Of a stretch of 64,000 bases of DNA, positions 1 to 10,997 are shown one piece after another; the first letter of the stretch is position 1, and the number at the start of each line of letters is the position of its first letter. A program made the position numbers and the translations under genes. The stretch lies in the NCBI RefSeq assembly GCF_017591425.1, contig NW_024465785.1:1-64000 (forward strand), given 5' to 3'. A model generated the notes under the pieces. It worked only from the letters and a program-made list of their open reading frames with translations, made no database searches and was not told where the DNA came from. The DNA is from Ochotona curzoniae. Taxonomy: Eukaryota > Chordata > Mammalia > Lagomorpha > Ochotonidae.

Positions 1-182
1 CTCCCATGTGGGGCCCTCTTTGGGCTTAGCGTGGGCGAGCAGGTCCAGCCGATCCCATCCCCGGGCTGGGGCCTCCAGGGGCGTGGCTAGACCGAAGCCC
101 GGGCTGGGAAGAGGGGCGGGGCTGACGCTCTTGAACGTGAGCCCCGGCCACATGGTGGCCGGGGTCCCCAGGCGCAATCCAG

Positions 183-429
183 CTTGTCTCCTGGGAAGCA
201 ACCCACAGTCTTCACGGTCCCTCAGAAGACTGTTACAGGGCTGCTGGACCCCCACGCGCAGCCCTCTTTGGGCTTAGCGTCGGCGAGCAGGTCCAGCCGA
301 TCCCACCCCCGGGCTGGGGCCGCCAGGGGCGTGGCTAGACCCAAGCCCGGGCGGGAAGAAGGGCGGGGCTGACGCTCGAGGACGTGAGGCCTGGCCACAT
401 GGCGGCCAGGGTCCCCAGGCGCAATCCAG
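183..429 (+). repeat. Monomer class TTACAGGG (247 bp)
   Basis: After the right arm of inverted repeat 1 this class reads CTGTTACAGGGC instead of CTGTTTCGGGGC, removing one CpG. Other members start near 430, 678, 7612, 15783, 24202, 24691, 28911, 30645, 30884, 35587, 43762 and 45742. Several also have CACGGTCCC in place of CACGCTCCC in the loop. It is the first complete unit in the window. Confidence 0.8.
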
Positions 430-1172
430 CTTGTCTCCTGGGAAGCAACCCACAGTCTTCACGCTCCCTCAGAAGACTGTTACAGGGCGGCTGGACCCCC
501 ACGAGAGGCCCTCTTTGGGCTTAGCGTGGGCGAGCAGGTCCAGCCGATCCCACCCCCAGGCTGGGCCCGCCAGGGGCGTGGCTTGACCTAAGCCCGGGCC
601 AGGAAGAGGGGCGGGGCTGATGCTCTTGGACGTGAGCCCCGGCCACATGGCTGTCAGTGTCCCCAGGCTCAATCCAGTTTGTCTCCTGGGAAGCAACCCA
701 CAGTCTTCACGGTCCCTCAGAAGACTGTTACAGGGCGGCTGGACCCCCACGCGCGGCCCTCTTTGGGCTTAGCCTTGGCGAGCAGGTCCATCCGATCCCA
801 CCCCAGGGCTGGGGCCGCCAGGGGCGTGGCTAGACCCAAGCCCGGACCGGGAAGAGGGGCGGGGCTGACGCTCGGGGACGTGAGCCCCGGCCACATGGCG
901 TCCAGGGTCCCCAGGCGCAATCCAGCTTGTCTCCTGGGAAGCAACCCACAGTCTTCACGCTCCCTCAGAAGACTGTTTCGTGGAGGCTGAACCCCTACGT
1001 GTGGCCCTCTTTGGGCTTAGCGTGGGCGAGCAGGTCCAGCCGATCCCACCCCCGGGCTGGGGCCGTCAGGGGCGTGGCTAGACCCAAGCCCGGGCCGGGA
1101 AGAGGGGCGGGGCTGACGTTCGGGGATTGAGCCCCGGCCACATGGCGGCCAGGGTCCCCAGGTGCAATCAAG

Positions 1173-1419
1173 CTTGTCTCCTGGGAAGCAACCCACAGTC
1201 TTCACGCTCCCTCAGAAGACTGTTTCGGGGAGGGTGCACCCCCATGCGCGGCCCTCTTTGGGCTTAGCGTCGGCAAGCAGGTACAGAGGATCCCACCCCC
1301 GGGCTGGGGCCGCCAGGGGCGTGGCTAGACCCAACCCGGGCAAGGAAGAGGGGCGGGGCTGACGCTCGGGGACGTGAGCCCTGGCCACATGGCGGCCAGG
1401 GTCCCCAGGCGCAATCCAG
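1173..1419 (+). repeat. Monomer class GGGAGGGTGCAC (247 bp)
   Basis: The class is marked by GGGGAGGGTGCACCCCCATG where the consensus has GGGGCGGCTGGACCCCCACG. It often carries AGAGGATCC (a BamHI site) and, in this copy, CCCAACCCGGGCAAGG, which is one base short and breaks the strict quadruplex motif. This unit begins after AATCAAGCTTG, creating a HindIII site used by a subset of units. Dozens of members are spread throughout the window. Confidence 0.85.
1379..1401. other. Inverted repeat 2, perfect CCCTGGCC/GGCCAGGG form
   Basis: The arms CCCTGGCC and GGCCAGGG are exact reverse complements around ACATGGC. The same T/A pairing recurs near 3857, 6086, 7076, 13020 and 14507. Not every T-bearing unit has the matching A: units near 10297 and 17976 have CCCTGGCC with GGCCGGGG. 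Confidence 0.75.
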
Positions 1420-1667
1420 CTTGTCTCCTGGGAAGCAACCCACAGTCTTCATGCTCCCTCGGAAGACTGTTTCGGGGTGGCTGGACCCCCACGCGCTGCC
1501 CTCTTTGTGCTTAGTGTCGGCGAGCAGGTCCAGCCGATCCCACCCCCCGGCTGGGGCCGCCAGGGGCGTGGCTAGACCCAAGTCCGGGCCGGGAAGAGGG
1601 AAGGGGCTGACGCTCTTGGACGTGAGCACCGGCCACATGGCAGCCAGGGTCCCGAGGCGCAATCCAG

Positions 1668-1915
1668 CTTGTCTCCTGGGAAGCAACCCACAGTCTTCAC
1701 GCTCCCTCGGAAAACAATTTCATGGCGGTTGGACCCCCACGCGCGGCCCTCTTAGGGCTTAGTGTGGGCGAGCAGGTCCAGGCGATCCCACCCCCGGGCT
1801 GGGGCCGCCAGGGGCGTGGCTAGACCCAAGTCCGGGCCGGAGAGAGGGGCGGGGCTGACGCTCGGGGACGTGAGCCCCGGCCACATGGCGGCCAGGGTCC
1901 CCAGGCGCAATCCAG
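1668..1915 (+). repeat. Monomer class with destroyed hairpin arm (AAAACAATTTCATGG)
   Basis: The right arm GAAGACTGT of inverted repeat 1 is replaced by GAAAACAAT, followed by TTCATGGCGGTTGG, while the left arm ACAGTCTTC is intact. I counted about 40 such units by eye, for example at 3445, 5426, 6416, 7406, 11370, 13350, 20775, 29940, 36127, 43073, 53957 and 62880. None was seen from about 30.2 to 36.0 kb or from 43.4 to 49.3 kb. Many also have CTCTTAGGG in place of CTCTTTGGG. Confidence 0.85.
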
Positions 1916-2163
1916 CTTGTCTCCTGGGAAGCAACCCACAGTCTTCACGCTCCCTCTGAAGTCTGTTTCGGGGTTGCTGGACCCCCATGCGGGGCCCTCT
2001 TTGGGCTTAGTGTTGGCGAGCAGGTCCAGCCGATCCCACCCCCGGGCTGGGGCCGCCAGGGGCGTGGCTAGACCCAAGCCCGGGCCGGGAAGAGGGGCGG
2101 GGCTGACGCTCGGGCACGTGAGCCCCGGCCACATGGCGGCCGGGGTCCCCAGGTGCAATCCAG
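1916..2163 (+). repeat. Monomer class TCTGAAGTCTG...GGGTTGCTGG
   Basis: The right arm is GAAGTCTGT, one mismatch from perfect pairing, and the following segment reads TTTCGGGGTTGCTGGACC with ATGCGGGGCCC. Members lie near 3939, 4930, 18552, 38605, 40830, 43310, 54948, 57670 and 63123. The next monomer often carries GGCTTGACCTAAGCC, so the two travel as a pair. Confidence 0.8.
2115..2120. promoter_or_regulatory. E-box CACGTG
   Basis: The usual GGGGACGTGAG is GGGCACGTGAG here, creating a palindromic CACGTG (bHLH-type E-box). The same form occurs at 29352-29357 and in units near 22669, 25387, 26629, 30093, 44953, 45448 and 47182. It sits directly before inverted repeat 2. Binding is inferred only. 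Confidence 0.45.
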
Positions 2164-5100
2164 CTTGTCTCCTGGAAAGCAACCCACAGTCTTCACGCTC
2201 CCTCGGTAGACTGTTTCGGGGCGGCTGGACCCCCACTCGCGGCCCTCTTAGGGCTTAGCGTGGGCGAGCAGGTCCAGCCGATCCCACCCCCGGGCTGGGG
2301 CCGCCAGGGGCGTGGCTAGAACCACGCCTGGGCCGGGAAGAGGGGCGGGGCTGACGCTCGGGGACGTGAGCCCCGGCCACATGGGGGCAGGGGTCCTCAG
2401 GCGCAATCCAGCTTGTCTCCTTGGAAGCAACCCACAGTCTTCACGCTCCCTCAGAAGTCTGTTTCGTGGCGGCTGGACCCCTACGTGCGGCCCTCTTTGG
2501 GCTTAGCGTGGGCGAGAATGTCCAGCCGATCCCACCCCCGGGCTGGGGCCGCCAGGGGCGTGGCTAGACCCAAGCCCGGGCCGGGAAGAGGGGCGGGGCT
2601 GACGCTCGGGGATTGAGCCCCGGCCCCATGGCGGCCGGTGTCCCCAGGCCCAATCAAGCTTGTCTCCTGGGAAGCAACCCACAGTCTTCACGCTCCCTCA
2701 GAAGACTGTTTCGGGGAGGGTGCACCCCCATGCGCGGCCCTCTTTGGGCTTAGCTTGGGCAAGCAGGTCCAGCGGATCCCAACCCCGGGCTGGGGCCGTC
2801 AGGGGCGTGGCTAGACCCAAGCCCGGGCCTGGAAGAGGGCGGGGCTGATGCTCGGGAACGTGTGCCACTGCCACATGGCGTCCAGGGTCCCCAGGCGCAA
2901 TCCAGCTTGTCTCCTGGGAAGCAACCCACAGTCTTCACGCTCGCTCAGAAGACTGTTTCGGGGCGGCTGGATCCCCACGAGCGGCCCTCTTTGGGCTTAG
3001 TTTTGGCGAGCAGGTCCAGCCGATCCCACCCCCGGGCTGGGGCCGCCAGGGGCGTGGCTAGACCCAAGCCCGGGCCGGGAAGAGGGGCGGGGCTGACGCT
3101 CGGGGACGTGAGCCCCGGCCACATGGCGGCCGGGTTCCCTAGGCGCAATCCAGCTTGTCTCCTGGGAAGCAACCCACAGTCTTCATTCTCCCTCAGAAGA
3201 CTGTTTTGGGGCGGCTGGACCCCCACGCGCGGCCCTCTTTGGGCTTAGTTTTGGCGAGCAGGTCCAGCCGATCCCACCCCCAGGCTGGGGCCGCCAGGGG
3301 CGTGGCTAGACCCAAGTCCGGGCCGGGAAGAGGGGAGGGGCTGACGCTCTTGGACGTGAGCACCCGGCCACATGGTGGCCAGGGTCCCGAGGCGCAATCC
3401 AGCTTGTCTCCTGGGAAGCAACCCACAGTCTTCACGCTCCCTCGGAAAACAATTTCATGGCGTTTGGACCCCCACGCGCGGCCCTCTTAGGGCTTAGCGT
3501 CGCCGAGCAGGTCCAGAGGATCCCACCCCCGGGCTGGGGCCGCCAGGGGCGTGGCTAGACCCAAGCCCGGGCCGGGAAGAGGGGCGGGGCTGACGCTCGG
3601 GGATTGAGCCCCGGCCACATGGCGGCCGGGGTCCCCAGGTGCAATCCAGCTTGTCTCTTGGGAAGCCACCCACCGTCTTCACGGTCCCTCAGAAGACTGT
3701 TTCGGGGAGGGTGCACCCCCATGCGCGGCCCTCTTTTGGCTTAGCTTGGGCAAGCAGGTACAGCCGATCCCACCCCCGGGCTGGGGCCGCCAGGGGCGTG
3801 GCTAGACCCAAGCCCGGGCAAGGAAGAGGGGCGGGGCTGACGTTCTTGGACGTGAGCCCTGGCCACATGGCGGCCAGGGTCCCCAGGCGCAATCCAGCTT
3901 GTCTCCTGGGAAGCAACCCACAGTCTTCACGCTCCCTCTGAAGTCTGTTTCGGGGTTGCTGGACCCCCATGCGGGGCCCTCTTTGGGCTTAGTGTCGGCG
4001 AGCAGGTCCTGCCGATCCCACCCCCAGGCTGGGGCCGCCAGGGGCGTGGCTTGACCTAAGCCCGGGCCGGGAAGAGGGGCGGGGCTGATGCTCTTGGACG
4101 TGAGCCCCGGCAACGTGGCTCTCAGTGTCCCCAGGCACAATCCAGCTTGTCTCCTGGGAAGCAACCCACAGTCTTCACGCTCCCTCAGAAGACGGTTTTG
4201 GGGCGGCTGGACCCCCACGCGCCGCCCTATTTGGGCTTAGCGTGGGCGAGCAGATCCAGCCGATCCCACCCCCAGGCTGGGGCCGCCAGGTGCGTGGCTA
4301 GACCCAAGCCCGGGCCAGGAGGTGGGGCGGGGCTGACGCTTGGGGAGGTGAACCCCGGCCACATGGCGGCCAGGGTCCCCAGGCGCAATCCAGCTTGTCT
4401 CCTGGGAAGCAACCCACAGTCTTCACGCTCGCTCAGAAGACTGTTTCGGGATGGCTGGACCCCCACGCGCGGCCCTCTTAGGGCTTAGTGTCGGCCAGCA
4501 GGTCCAGAGGATCCCACCCCCGGGCTGGGGCCATCAGGGGCGTGGCTAGACCCAAGCCCGGGCCGGGAAGAGGGGCGGGGCTGACGCTCGGGGACGTGAG
4601 CCCCGGCCACATGGCGGCCAGGGTCCCCAGGCGCAATCCAGCTTGTCTCCTGGGAAGCAACCCACAGTCTTCACGCTCCCTCTGAAGACTGTTTCGGGGT
4701 TGCTGGACCCCCACGCGCGGCCCTCTTTGGGCTTAGCGTGGGCGAGCAGGTCCAGAGGATCCCACCCCCGGGCTGGGGCCGCCAGGGGCGTGGCTAGACC
4801 CAAGCCCGGGCCGGGAAGAGGGGCGGGGCTGACGCTCGGGGACGTGAGCCCCGGCCACATGGCGTCCAGGGTCCCCAGGCGCAATCCAGCTTGTCTCCTG
4901 GGAAGCAACCCACAGTCTTCACGCTCCCTCTGAAGTCTGTTTCGGGGTTGCTGGACCCCCATGCGGGGCCCTCTTTGGTCTTAGCGTGGGCGAGCAGGTC
5001 CAGCCGATCCCACCCCCAGGCTGGGGCCGCCATGGGCGTGGCTTGACCTAAGCCCGGGCCGGGAAGAGGGGCGGGGCTGATGCTCTTGGACGTGAGCCCC

Positions 5101-5719
5101 GGCAACATGGCTCTGTGTCCCCAGGCACAATCCAGCTTGTCTCCTGGGAAGCCACCCACAGTCTTCACGCTCCCTCAGAAGACTGTTTTGGGGCGGCTGG
5201 ACCCCCACGTGCCGCCCTCTTTGGGCTTAGCGTGGGCAAGCAGGTCCAGCCGATCCCACCCCCGGGCTGGGGCCGCCAGGGGCGTGGCTAGACCCAAGCC
5301 CGGGCCAGGAAGAGGGGCGGGGCTGACGCTCTTGGACGTGAGCCCCGGCCACATGGCGGCCGGTGTCCCCAGGTGCAATCCACCTTGTCTCCTGGGAAGC
5401 AACCCACAGTCTTCACGCTCCCTCGGAAAACAATTTCATGGCAGTTGGACCCCCACTCACGGCCCTCTTTGGGCTTAGCGTGGGCGAGCAGGTCCAGCCG
5501 ATCCCACCCCCGGGCTGGGGCCGCCAGGGGCGTGGCTAGACCCAAGCCCGGGCCGGGAAGAGGGGCGGGGCTGAAGCTCGGGGACGTGAGCCCCGGCCAC
5601 ATGGCGGCCGGGGTCCCAAGTGCAATCCAGCTTGTCTCTTGGGAAGCCACTCACAGTCTTCACGCTCCCTCAGAAGACTGTTTTGGGGCGGCTGGTCCCC
5701 CACGCGCGGCCCTCTTTGG

Positions 5720-8700
5720 GCTTAGCGTGGGCGAGCAGGTACAGCCGATCCCACCCCCGGGCTGGGGCTGCCAGGGGCGTGGCTAGACGCAAGCCCGGGC
5801 TGGGAAGAGGGGCGGGGCTGACGCTCTGGGACGTGAGCCCCGGCCACATGGCGGTCGGGGTCCCCAGGCGCAATCCAGCTTGTCTCCTGGGAAGCAACCC
5901 ACAGTCTTCACGCTCCCTCAGAAGACTGTTTCGGGGAGGGTGCACCCCCATGCGCGGCCCTCTTTGGGCTTAGCGTCGGCAAGCAGGTACAGAGGATCCC
6001 ACCCCCGGGCTGGGGCCGCCAGGGGCATGGCTAGACCCAACCCGGGCAAGGAAGAGGGGCGGGGCTGACGCTCGGGGACGTGAGCCCTGGCCACATGGCG
6101 GCCAGGGTCCCCAGGCGCAATCCAGCTTGTCTCCTGGGAAGCAACCCACAGTCTTCATGCTCCCTCGGAAGACTGTTTCGGGACGGCTGGACCCCCATGT
6201 GCGGCCCTCTTTGGGCTTAGTGTGGGCGAGCAGGTCCAGCCGATCCCATCCCCGGGCTGGGGCCGCCAGGGGCGTGGCTAGAACCAAGCCCGGGCCGGGA
6301 AGAGGGGCGGGGCTGACGCTCTTGGACGTGAGCCCCGGCCACATGGCGGCCGGGGTCCCCAGGTGCAATCCAGCTTGTCTCCTGGGAAGCAACCCACAGT
6401 CTTCACGCTCCCTCGGAAAACAATTTCATGGCGATTGGACCCCCACGCGCGGCCATCTTTGGGCTTAGCATCGGCGAGCAGGTCCAGCCGAACCCACCCC
6501 CGGGCTGGGGCCGCCAGGGGCTTGGCTAGAACCAAGCCCGGGCCGGGAAGAGGGGCGGGGCTGAAGCTCTTGGACGTGACCCCCGGCCACATGGCGGCCG
6601 GGGTCCCCAGGCGCAATCCAGCTTGTCTCCTGGGAAGCAACCCACAGTCTTCACGCTCCCTCAGAAGACTCTTTCGTGGAGGCTGAACCCCTACGTGTGG
6701 CCCTCTTTGGGCTTAGCGTGGGCGAGCAGGTCCAGCCGATCCCACCCCCGGGCTGGGGCCGTCAGGGGCGTGGCTAGACCCAAGCCCGGGCCGGGAAGAG
6801 GGGCGGGGCTGACGTTCGGGGATTGAGCCCCGGCCACATGGCGGCCAGGGTCCCCAGGTGCAATCAAGCTTGTCTCCTGGGAAGCAACCCACAGTCTTCA
6901 CGCTCCCTCAGAAGACTGTTTCGGGGAGGGTGCACCCCCATGCGCGGCCCTCTTTGGGCTTAGCGTCGGCAAGCAGGTACAGAGGATCCCACCCCCGGGC
7001 TGGGGCCGCCAGGGGCGTGGCTAGACCCAACCCGGGCAAGGAAGAGGGGCGGGGCTGACGCTCGGGGACGTGAGCCCTGGCCACATGGCGGCCAGGGTCC
7101 CCAGGCGCAATCCAGCTTGTCTCCTGGGAAGCAACCCACAGTCTTCATGCTCCCTCGGAAGACTGTTTCGGGGTGGCTGGACCCCCATGTGCGACCCTCT
7201 TTGGGCTTAGTGTGGGCGAGCAGGTCCAGCCGATCCCATCCCCGGGCTGGGGCCGCCAGGGGCGTGGCTAGAACCAAGCCCGGGCCGGGAAGTGGGGCGG
7301 GGCTGACGCTCTTGGACGTGAGCCCCGGCCACATGGCGGCCGGGGTCCCCAGGTGCAATCCAGCTTGTCTCCTGGGAAGCAACCCACAGTCTTCACGCTC
7401 CCTCGGAAAACAATTTCATGGCGGTTGGACCCCTACGTGCAGCCCTCTTTGGGCTTAGCGTGGGCGAGCAGGTCCAGCCGATCCCACCCCCGGGCTGGGG
7501 CCGCCAGGGGCGTGGCTAGACCCAAGCCCGGGCCGGGAAGAGGGGTGGGGCTGACGCTCGGGGATTGAGCCCCGGCCACATCGTGGCCGGGGTCCCCAGG
7601 CGCAATCCAGCTTGTCTCCTGGGAAGCAACCCACAGTCTTCACGGTCCCTCAGAAGACTGTTACAGGGCGGCTGGACCCCACGCGCGGCCCTCTTTGGGC
7701 TTAGTGTCGGCAAGCAGGTACAGAGGATCCCACCCCCGGGCTGGGGCCGCCAGGGGCGTGGCTAGACCCAAGCCCGGGCCGGGAAGAGGGGCGGGGCTGA
7801 CGCTCGGGGACGTGAGCCCCGGCCACATGGCGGCCAGGGTCCCCAGGCGCAATCCAGCTTGTCTCCTGGGAAGCAACCCACAGTCTTCATGCTCACTCAG
7901 AAGACTGTTTTGGGGCGGCTGGACCCCCACGCGCGGCCCTCTTTGGGCTTAGTGTCGGCGAGCAGGTCCAGCCGATCCCACCCCCAGGCTGGGGCCGCCA
8001 GGGGCGTGGCTAGACCCAAGTCCGGGCCGGGAAGAGGGGCGGGGCTGACGCTCTTGGACGTGAGCACCGGCCACATGGCGGCCAGGGTCCCGAGGCGCAA
8101 TCCAGCTTGTCTCCTGGGAAGCAACCCACAGTCTTCACGCTCCCTCGGGAAGACTGTTTTGGTGCGGCTGGACCCCCACTTGCGGCCCTCTTTGGCCTTA
8201 GTGTCGGCGAGCAGTTCCAGCCGATCCCACCCCCGGGCTGGGGCCGTCAGGGGCGTGGCTAGACCCAAGCCCTGGCCGGGAAGAGGGGCGGGGCTGACGC
8301 TTGGGGACCTGAGTTCCGGCCACATGGAGGCCAAGGTCCTCAGGCGCAATCCAGCTTGTCTCTTGGGAAGCAACCCACAGTCTTCACGCTCCCTCGGAAG
8401 ACTGTTTCGGGGAGGGTGCACCCCCATGTGCGGCCCTCTTTGGTCTTAGCGTGGTCGAGCAGGTACAGCTGATCCCACCCCCAGCCTGGGGCCGTCAGGG
8501 TCGTGGCTAGACCCAAGCCCGGGCTGGGAAGAGGGGCGGGGCTGACGCTCGGGGACGTGAGCCCCGGCCACATGGCGGCCAGGGTACCCAGGCGCAATCC
8601 AGCTTGTCTCCTGGGAAGCAACCCACAGTCTTCACGCTCCCTCAGAAGACTGTTTTGGTGCGGCTGGACCCCCACTTGCGGCCCTCTTTGGCCTTAGTGT

Positions 8701-10640
8701 CGGCGAGCAGTTCCAGCCGATCCCACCCCAGGGCTGGGGCCGTCAGGGTCGTGGCTAGACCCAAGCCCGGGCCGGGAAGAGGGGCGGGGCTGACGCTTGG
8801 GGACGTGAGCCCCGGCCACATGGAGGCCAGGGTCCTCAGGCGCAATCCAGCTTGTCTCTTGGGAAGCAACCCACAGTCTTCACGCTCCCTCGGAAGACTG
8901 TTTCGGGGAGGGTGCACCCACATGTGCGGCCCTCTTTGGTCTTAGCGTGGGCGAGCAGGTACAGCTGATCCCACCCCCAGGCTGGGGCCGTCAGGGGCGT
9001 GGCTAGACCCAAGCCCGGGCTGGGAAGAGGGTCGGGGCTGATGCTCTGGGACGTGAGCCCCGGCCACATGGCGGCTGGGGTCCCCAGGCGCAATCCAGCT
9101 TGTCTCCTGGGAAGCAACCCACAGTCTTCACGCTCCCTCAGAAGACTGTTTTGGTGCGGCTGGACCCCCACTTGCGGCCCTCTTTGGCCTTAGTGTCGGC
9201 GAGCAGTTCCAGCCGATCCCACCCCAGGGCTGGGGCCGTCAGGGTCGTGGCTAGACCCAAGCCCGGGCCGGGAAGAGGGGCGGGGCTGACGCTTGTGGAC
9301 GTGAGCCCCGGCCACATGGCGGCCGGGGTCCCCAGGCGCAATCCAGCTTGTCTCCTGGGAAGCAACCCACAGTCTTCACGCTCCCTCGGAAGACTGTTTC
9401 TGGGTGGCTGGAACCCCACACGCCGCCCTCTTTGGGCTTAGCGTCGGCAAGCAGGTACAGAGGATCCCACCCCGGGCTGGGGCTGCCAGGGGCGTGGCTA
9501 GACCCAAGCCCGGGATTGGAAGAGGGTCGGGGCTGATGCTCGGGGACGTGAGCCCCGGTCACATGGCGGCCGGGGTCCCCAGGCGCAATCCAGCTTGTCT
9601 CTTGGGAAGCAACCCACAGTCTTCACGCTCCCTCGGAAGGCTGTTTCGGGGCGGCTGGACCCCCATGTGCGGCCCTCTTTGGGCTTAGCGTCGGCAAGCA
9701 GTTCCAGCCGATCCCACCCCCGGGCTGGGGCCGTCAGGGGCGTGGATAGACCCAAGCCCGGGCCTGGAAGAGTGCGGGGCTGACGCTCGGGGATGTGAGC
9801 CCCGGCCACATGGCGGCCAGGGTCCCCAGGCGCAATCCAGCTTGTCTCCTGGGAAGCAACCCACAGTCTTCACGCTCCCTCGGAAGACTGTTTTGGGGCG
9901 GCTGGACCCCCACGCGCAGCCCACTTTGGGCTTAGCGTGGGCGAGCAGGTCCATCTGATTCCACCCCCGGGCTGGGGCCGCCAGGGGTGTGGCTAGACCT
10001 AAGCCCGGGCCGGGAAGAGGGGCGGGGCTGACGCTCTTGGACGTGAGCCCCCGGACACATGGCGGCCGTGGTCCCCAGGCGCAATCCAGCTTGTCTCCTG
10101 GGAAGCAACCCACAGTCTTCACGCTCCCTCAGAAGACTGTTTCGTGGAGGCCGGACCCCTACGTGCGGCCCTCTTTGGGCTTAGCATGGGCGAGCAGGTC
10201 CAGCCGATCCCACCCCCGGGCTGGGGCCGCCAGGGGCGTGGCTAGACCCAACCCGGCAAGGAAGAGGGGCGGGGCTGACGCTCGGGGACGTGAGCCCTGG
10301 CCACATGGCGGCCGGGGTCCCCAGGCGCAATCCAGCTTGTCTCCTGGGAAGCAACCCACAGTCTTCATGCTCCCTCGGAAGACTGTTTCGGGACGGCTGG
10401 ACCCCCATGTGCGGCCCTCTTTGGGCTTAGCGTCGACGAGCAGGTCCAGCCGATCCCATCCCCGGGCTGGGGCCGCCAGGGGCGTGGCTAGAACCAAGCC
10501 CGGGCCGGGAAGAGGGAAGGGGCTGACGCTCTTGGACGTGAGCCCCGGCCACATGGCGGCCGGGGTCCCCAGGTGCAATCCACCTTGTCTCCTGGGAAGC
10601 AACCCACAGTCTTCACGCTCCCTCGGAAAACAATTTCATG
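5720..10640 (+). repeat. Duplicated block A, copy 1
   Basis: Rare variants in this block recur in the same order at about 14142-18320. The offset is 8422 bp for 5.7-7.3 kb, 8173 bp for 7.4-9.1 kb and 7678 bp for 9.6-10.6 kb. The second copy has therefore lost one and then two more monomers. Shared marks include GCTAGACGCAAGCC (5782 and 14204), the 249-bp GGCCTTAG unit and CCCGGACACATGG. Confidence 0.85.
8106..8354 (+). repeat. Monomer class GGTGCGGCTGG...TTTGGCCTTAG (249 bp)
   Basis: This class has TTTTGGTGCGGC, CCCACTTGCGGCC, TTTGGCCTTAGTG and GCAGTTCCAGCC. This copy has an extra G (CTCGGGAAGACTG), making it 249 bp, a multiple of three, so an open frame of 196 codons runs across it. Related units occur near 8650, 9146, 16321, 16823, 25976, 27217, 32170, 44547, 46527 and 47770. 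It marks blocks shared between 7.9-9.2, 16.0-17.0, 25.7-27.3 and 44.5-48.0 kb. Confidence 0.82.
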
Positions 10641-10853
10641 GCGGTTGGACCCCCACGCGCGGCCATCTTTGGGCTTAGCATTGGCGAGCAGGTCCAGCCG
10701 AACCCACCCCCGGGCTGGGGCCGCCTAGGGCGTGGCTAGAACCAAGCCCGGGCCGGGAAGAGGGGCGGGGCTGATGCTCTTGGACGTGAGCCCCGGCCAC
10801 ATGGCGGCCAGGGTCCCCAGGCGCAATCCAGCTTGTCTCCTGGGAAGCAACCC

Positions 10854-10882
10854 ACAGTCTTCACGCTCCCTCAGAAGACTGT
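10854..10882. other. Inverted repeat 1 of the monomer: 9-bp arms, 11-nt loop
   Basis: The left arm ACAGTCTTC (10854-10862) is the exact reverse complement of the right arm GAAGACTGT (10874-10882). They are separated by ACGCTCCCTCA. The same pair occurs in most monomers at unit positions 23-31 and 43-51. It could fold as a hairpin in single-stranded DNA or RNA, or serve as a palindromic protein site. The symmetry is seen directly; any function is inference. Confidence 0.9.
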
Positions 10883-10974
10883 TTCGTGGCGGCTGGACCC
10901 CTACGTGCGGCCCTCTTTGGGCTTAGCGTGGGCGAAGAGGTCCAGCCGATCCCACCCCCGGGCTGGGGCCACCA

Positions 10975-10984
10975 GGGGCGTGGC
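10975..10984 (+). promoter_or_regulatory. KLF-type box GGGGCGTGGC
   Basis: The sequence fits the CACCC/GC recognition of Krueppel-like zinc-finger factors (GGGCGTGGC). It is kept in nearly every monomer at unit 144-153. A few units have changes, such as GGTCGTGGC near 8500 and 9240. Binding is inferred from the motif only. Confidence 0.55.
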
Positions 10985-10997
10985 TAGACCCAAGCCC

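Noticed and set aside
1..248. Smaller subrepeats making up the 248-bp monomer
   Set aside because: Short phrases such as CCAGGG, GGCTGG and GGGGC recur, but the two halves of the unit do not align with each other by eye.
7859..8449. 196-codon open frame repeated at 16032 and 25686
   Set aside because: It is kept open by one extra G that makes a 249-bp unit. No start context, domain or codon bias supports a gene.
9989..10678. Long open frame of 229 codons, with a near-identical one at 17667-18356
   Set aside because: It lies wholly inside the repeat, spans nearly three monomers because of small length changes, and reads the same monomer in successive frames. Its near-identity with 17667-18356 follows from block duplication, not coding constraint.
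10820..10831. RNA polymerase III B box in AGGCGCAATCC or AGGTGCAATCC
   Set aside because: It resembles GGTTCGAATCC but is one base short and lacks the TTCGA core. No A box lies upstream at tRNA spacing and no T run follows.
10881..10900. CENP-B box near TTTCGTGGCGGCTGG
   Set aside because: The essential pattern TTCGnnnnAnnCGGG is not met: the A and the CGGG are absent at the required spacing, and I found no match on either strand of the consensus.
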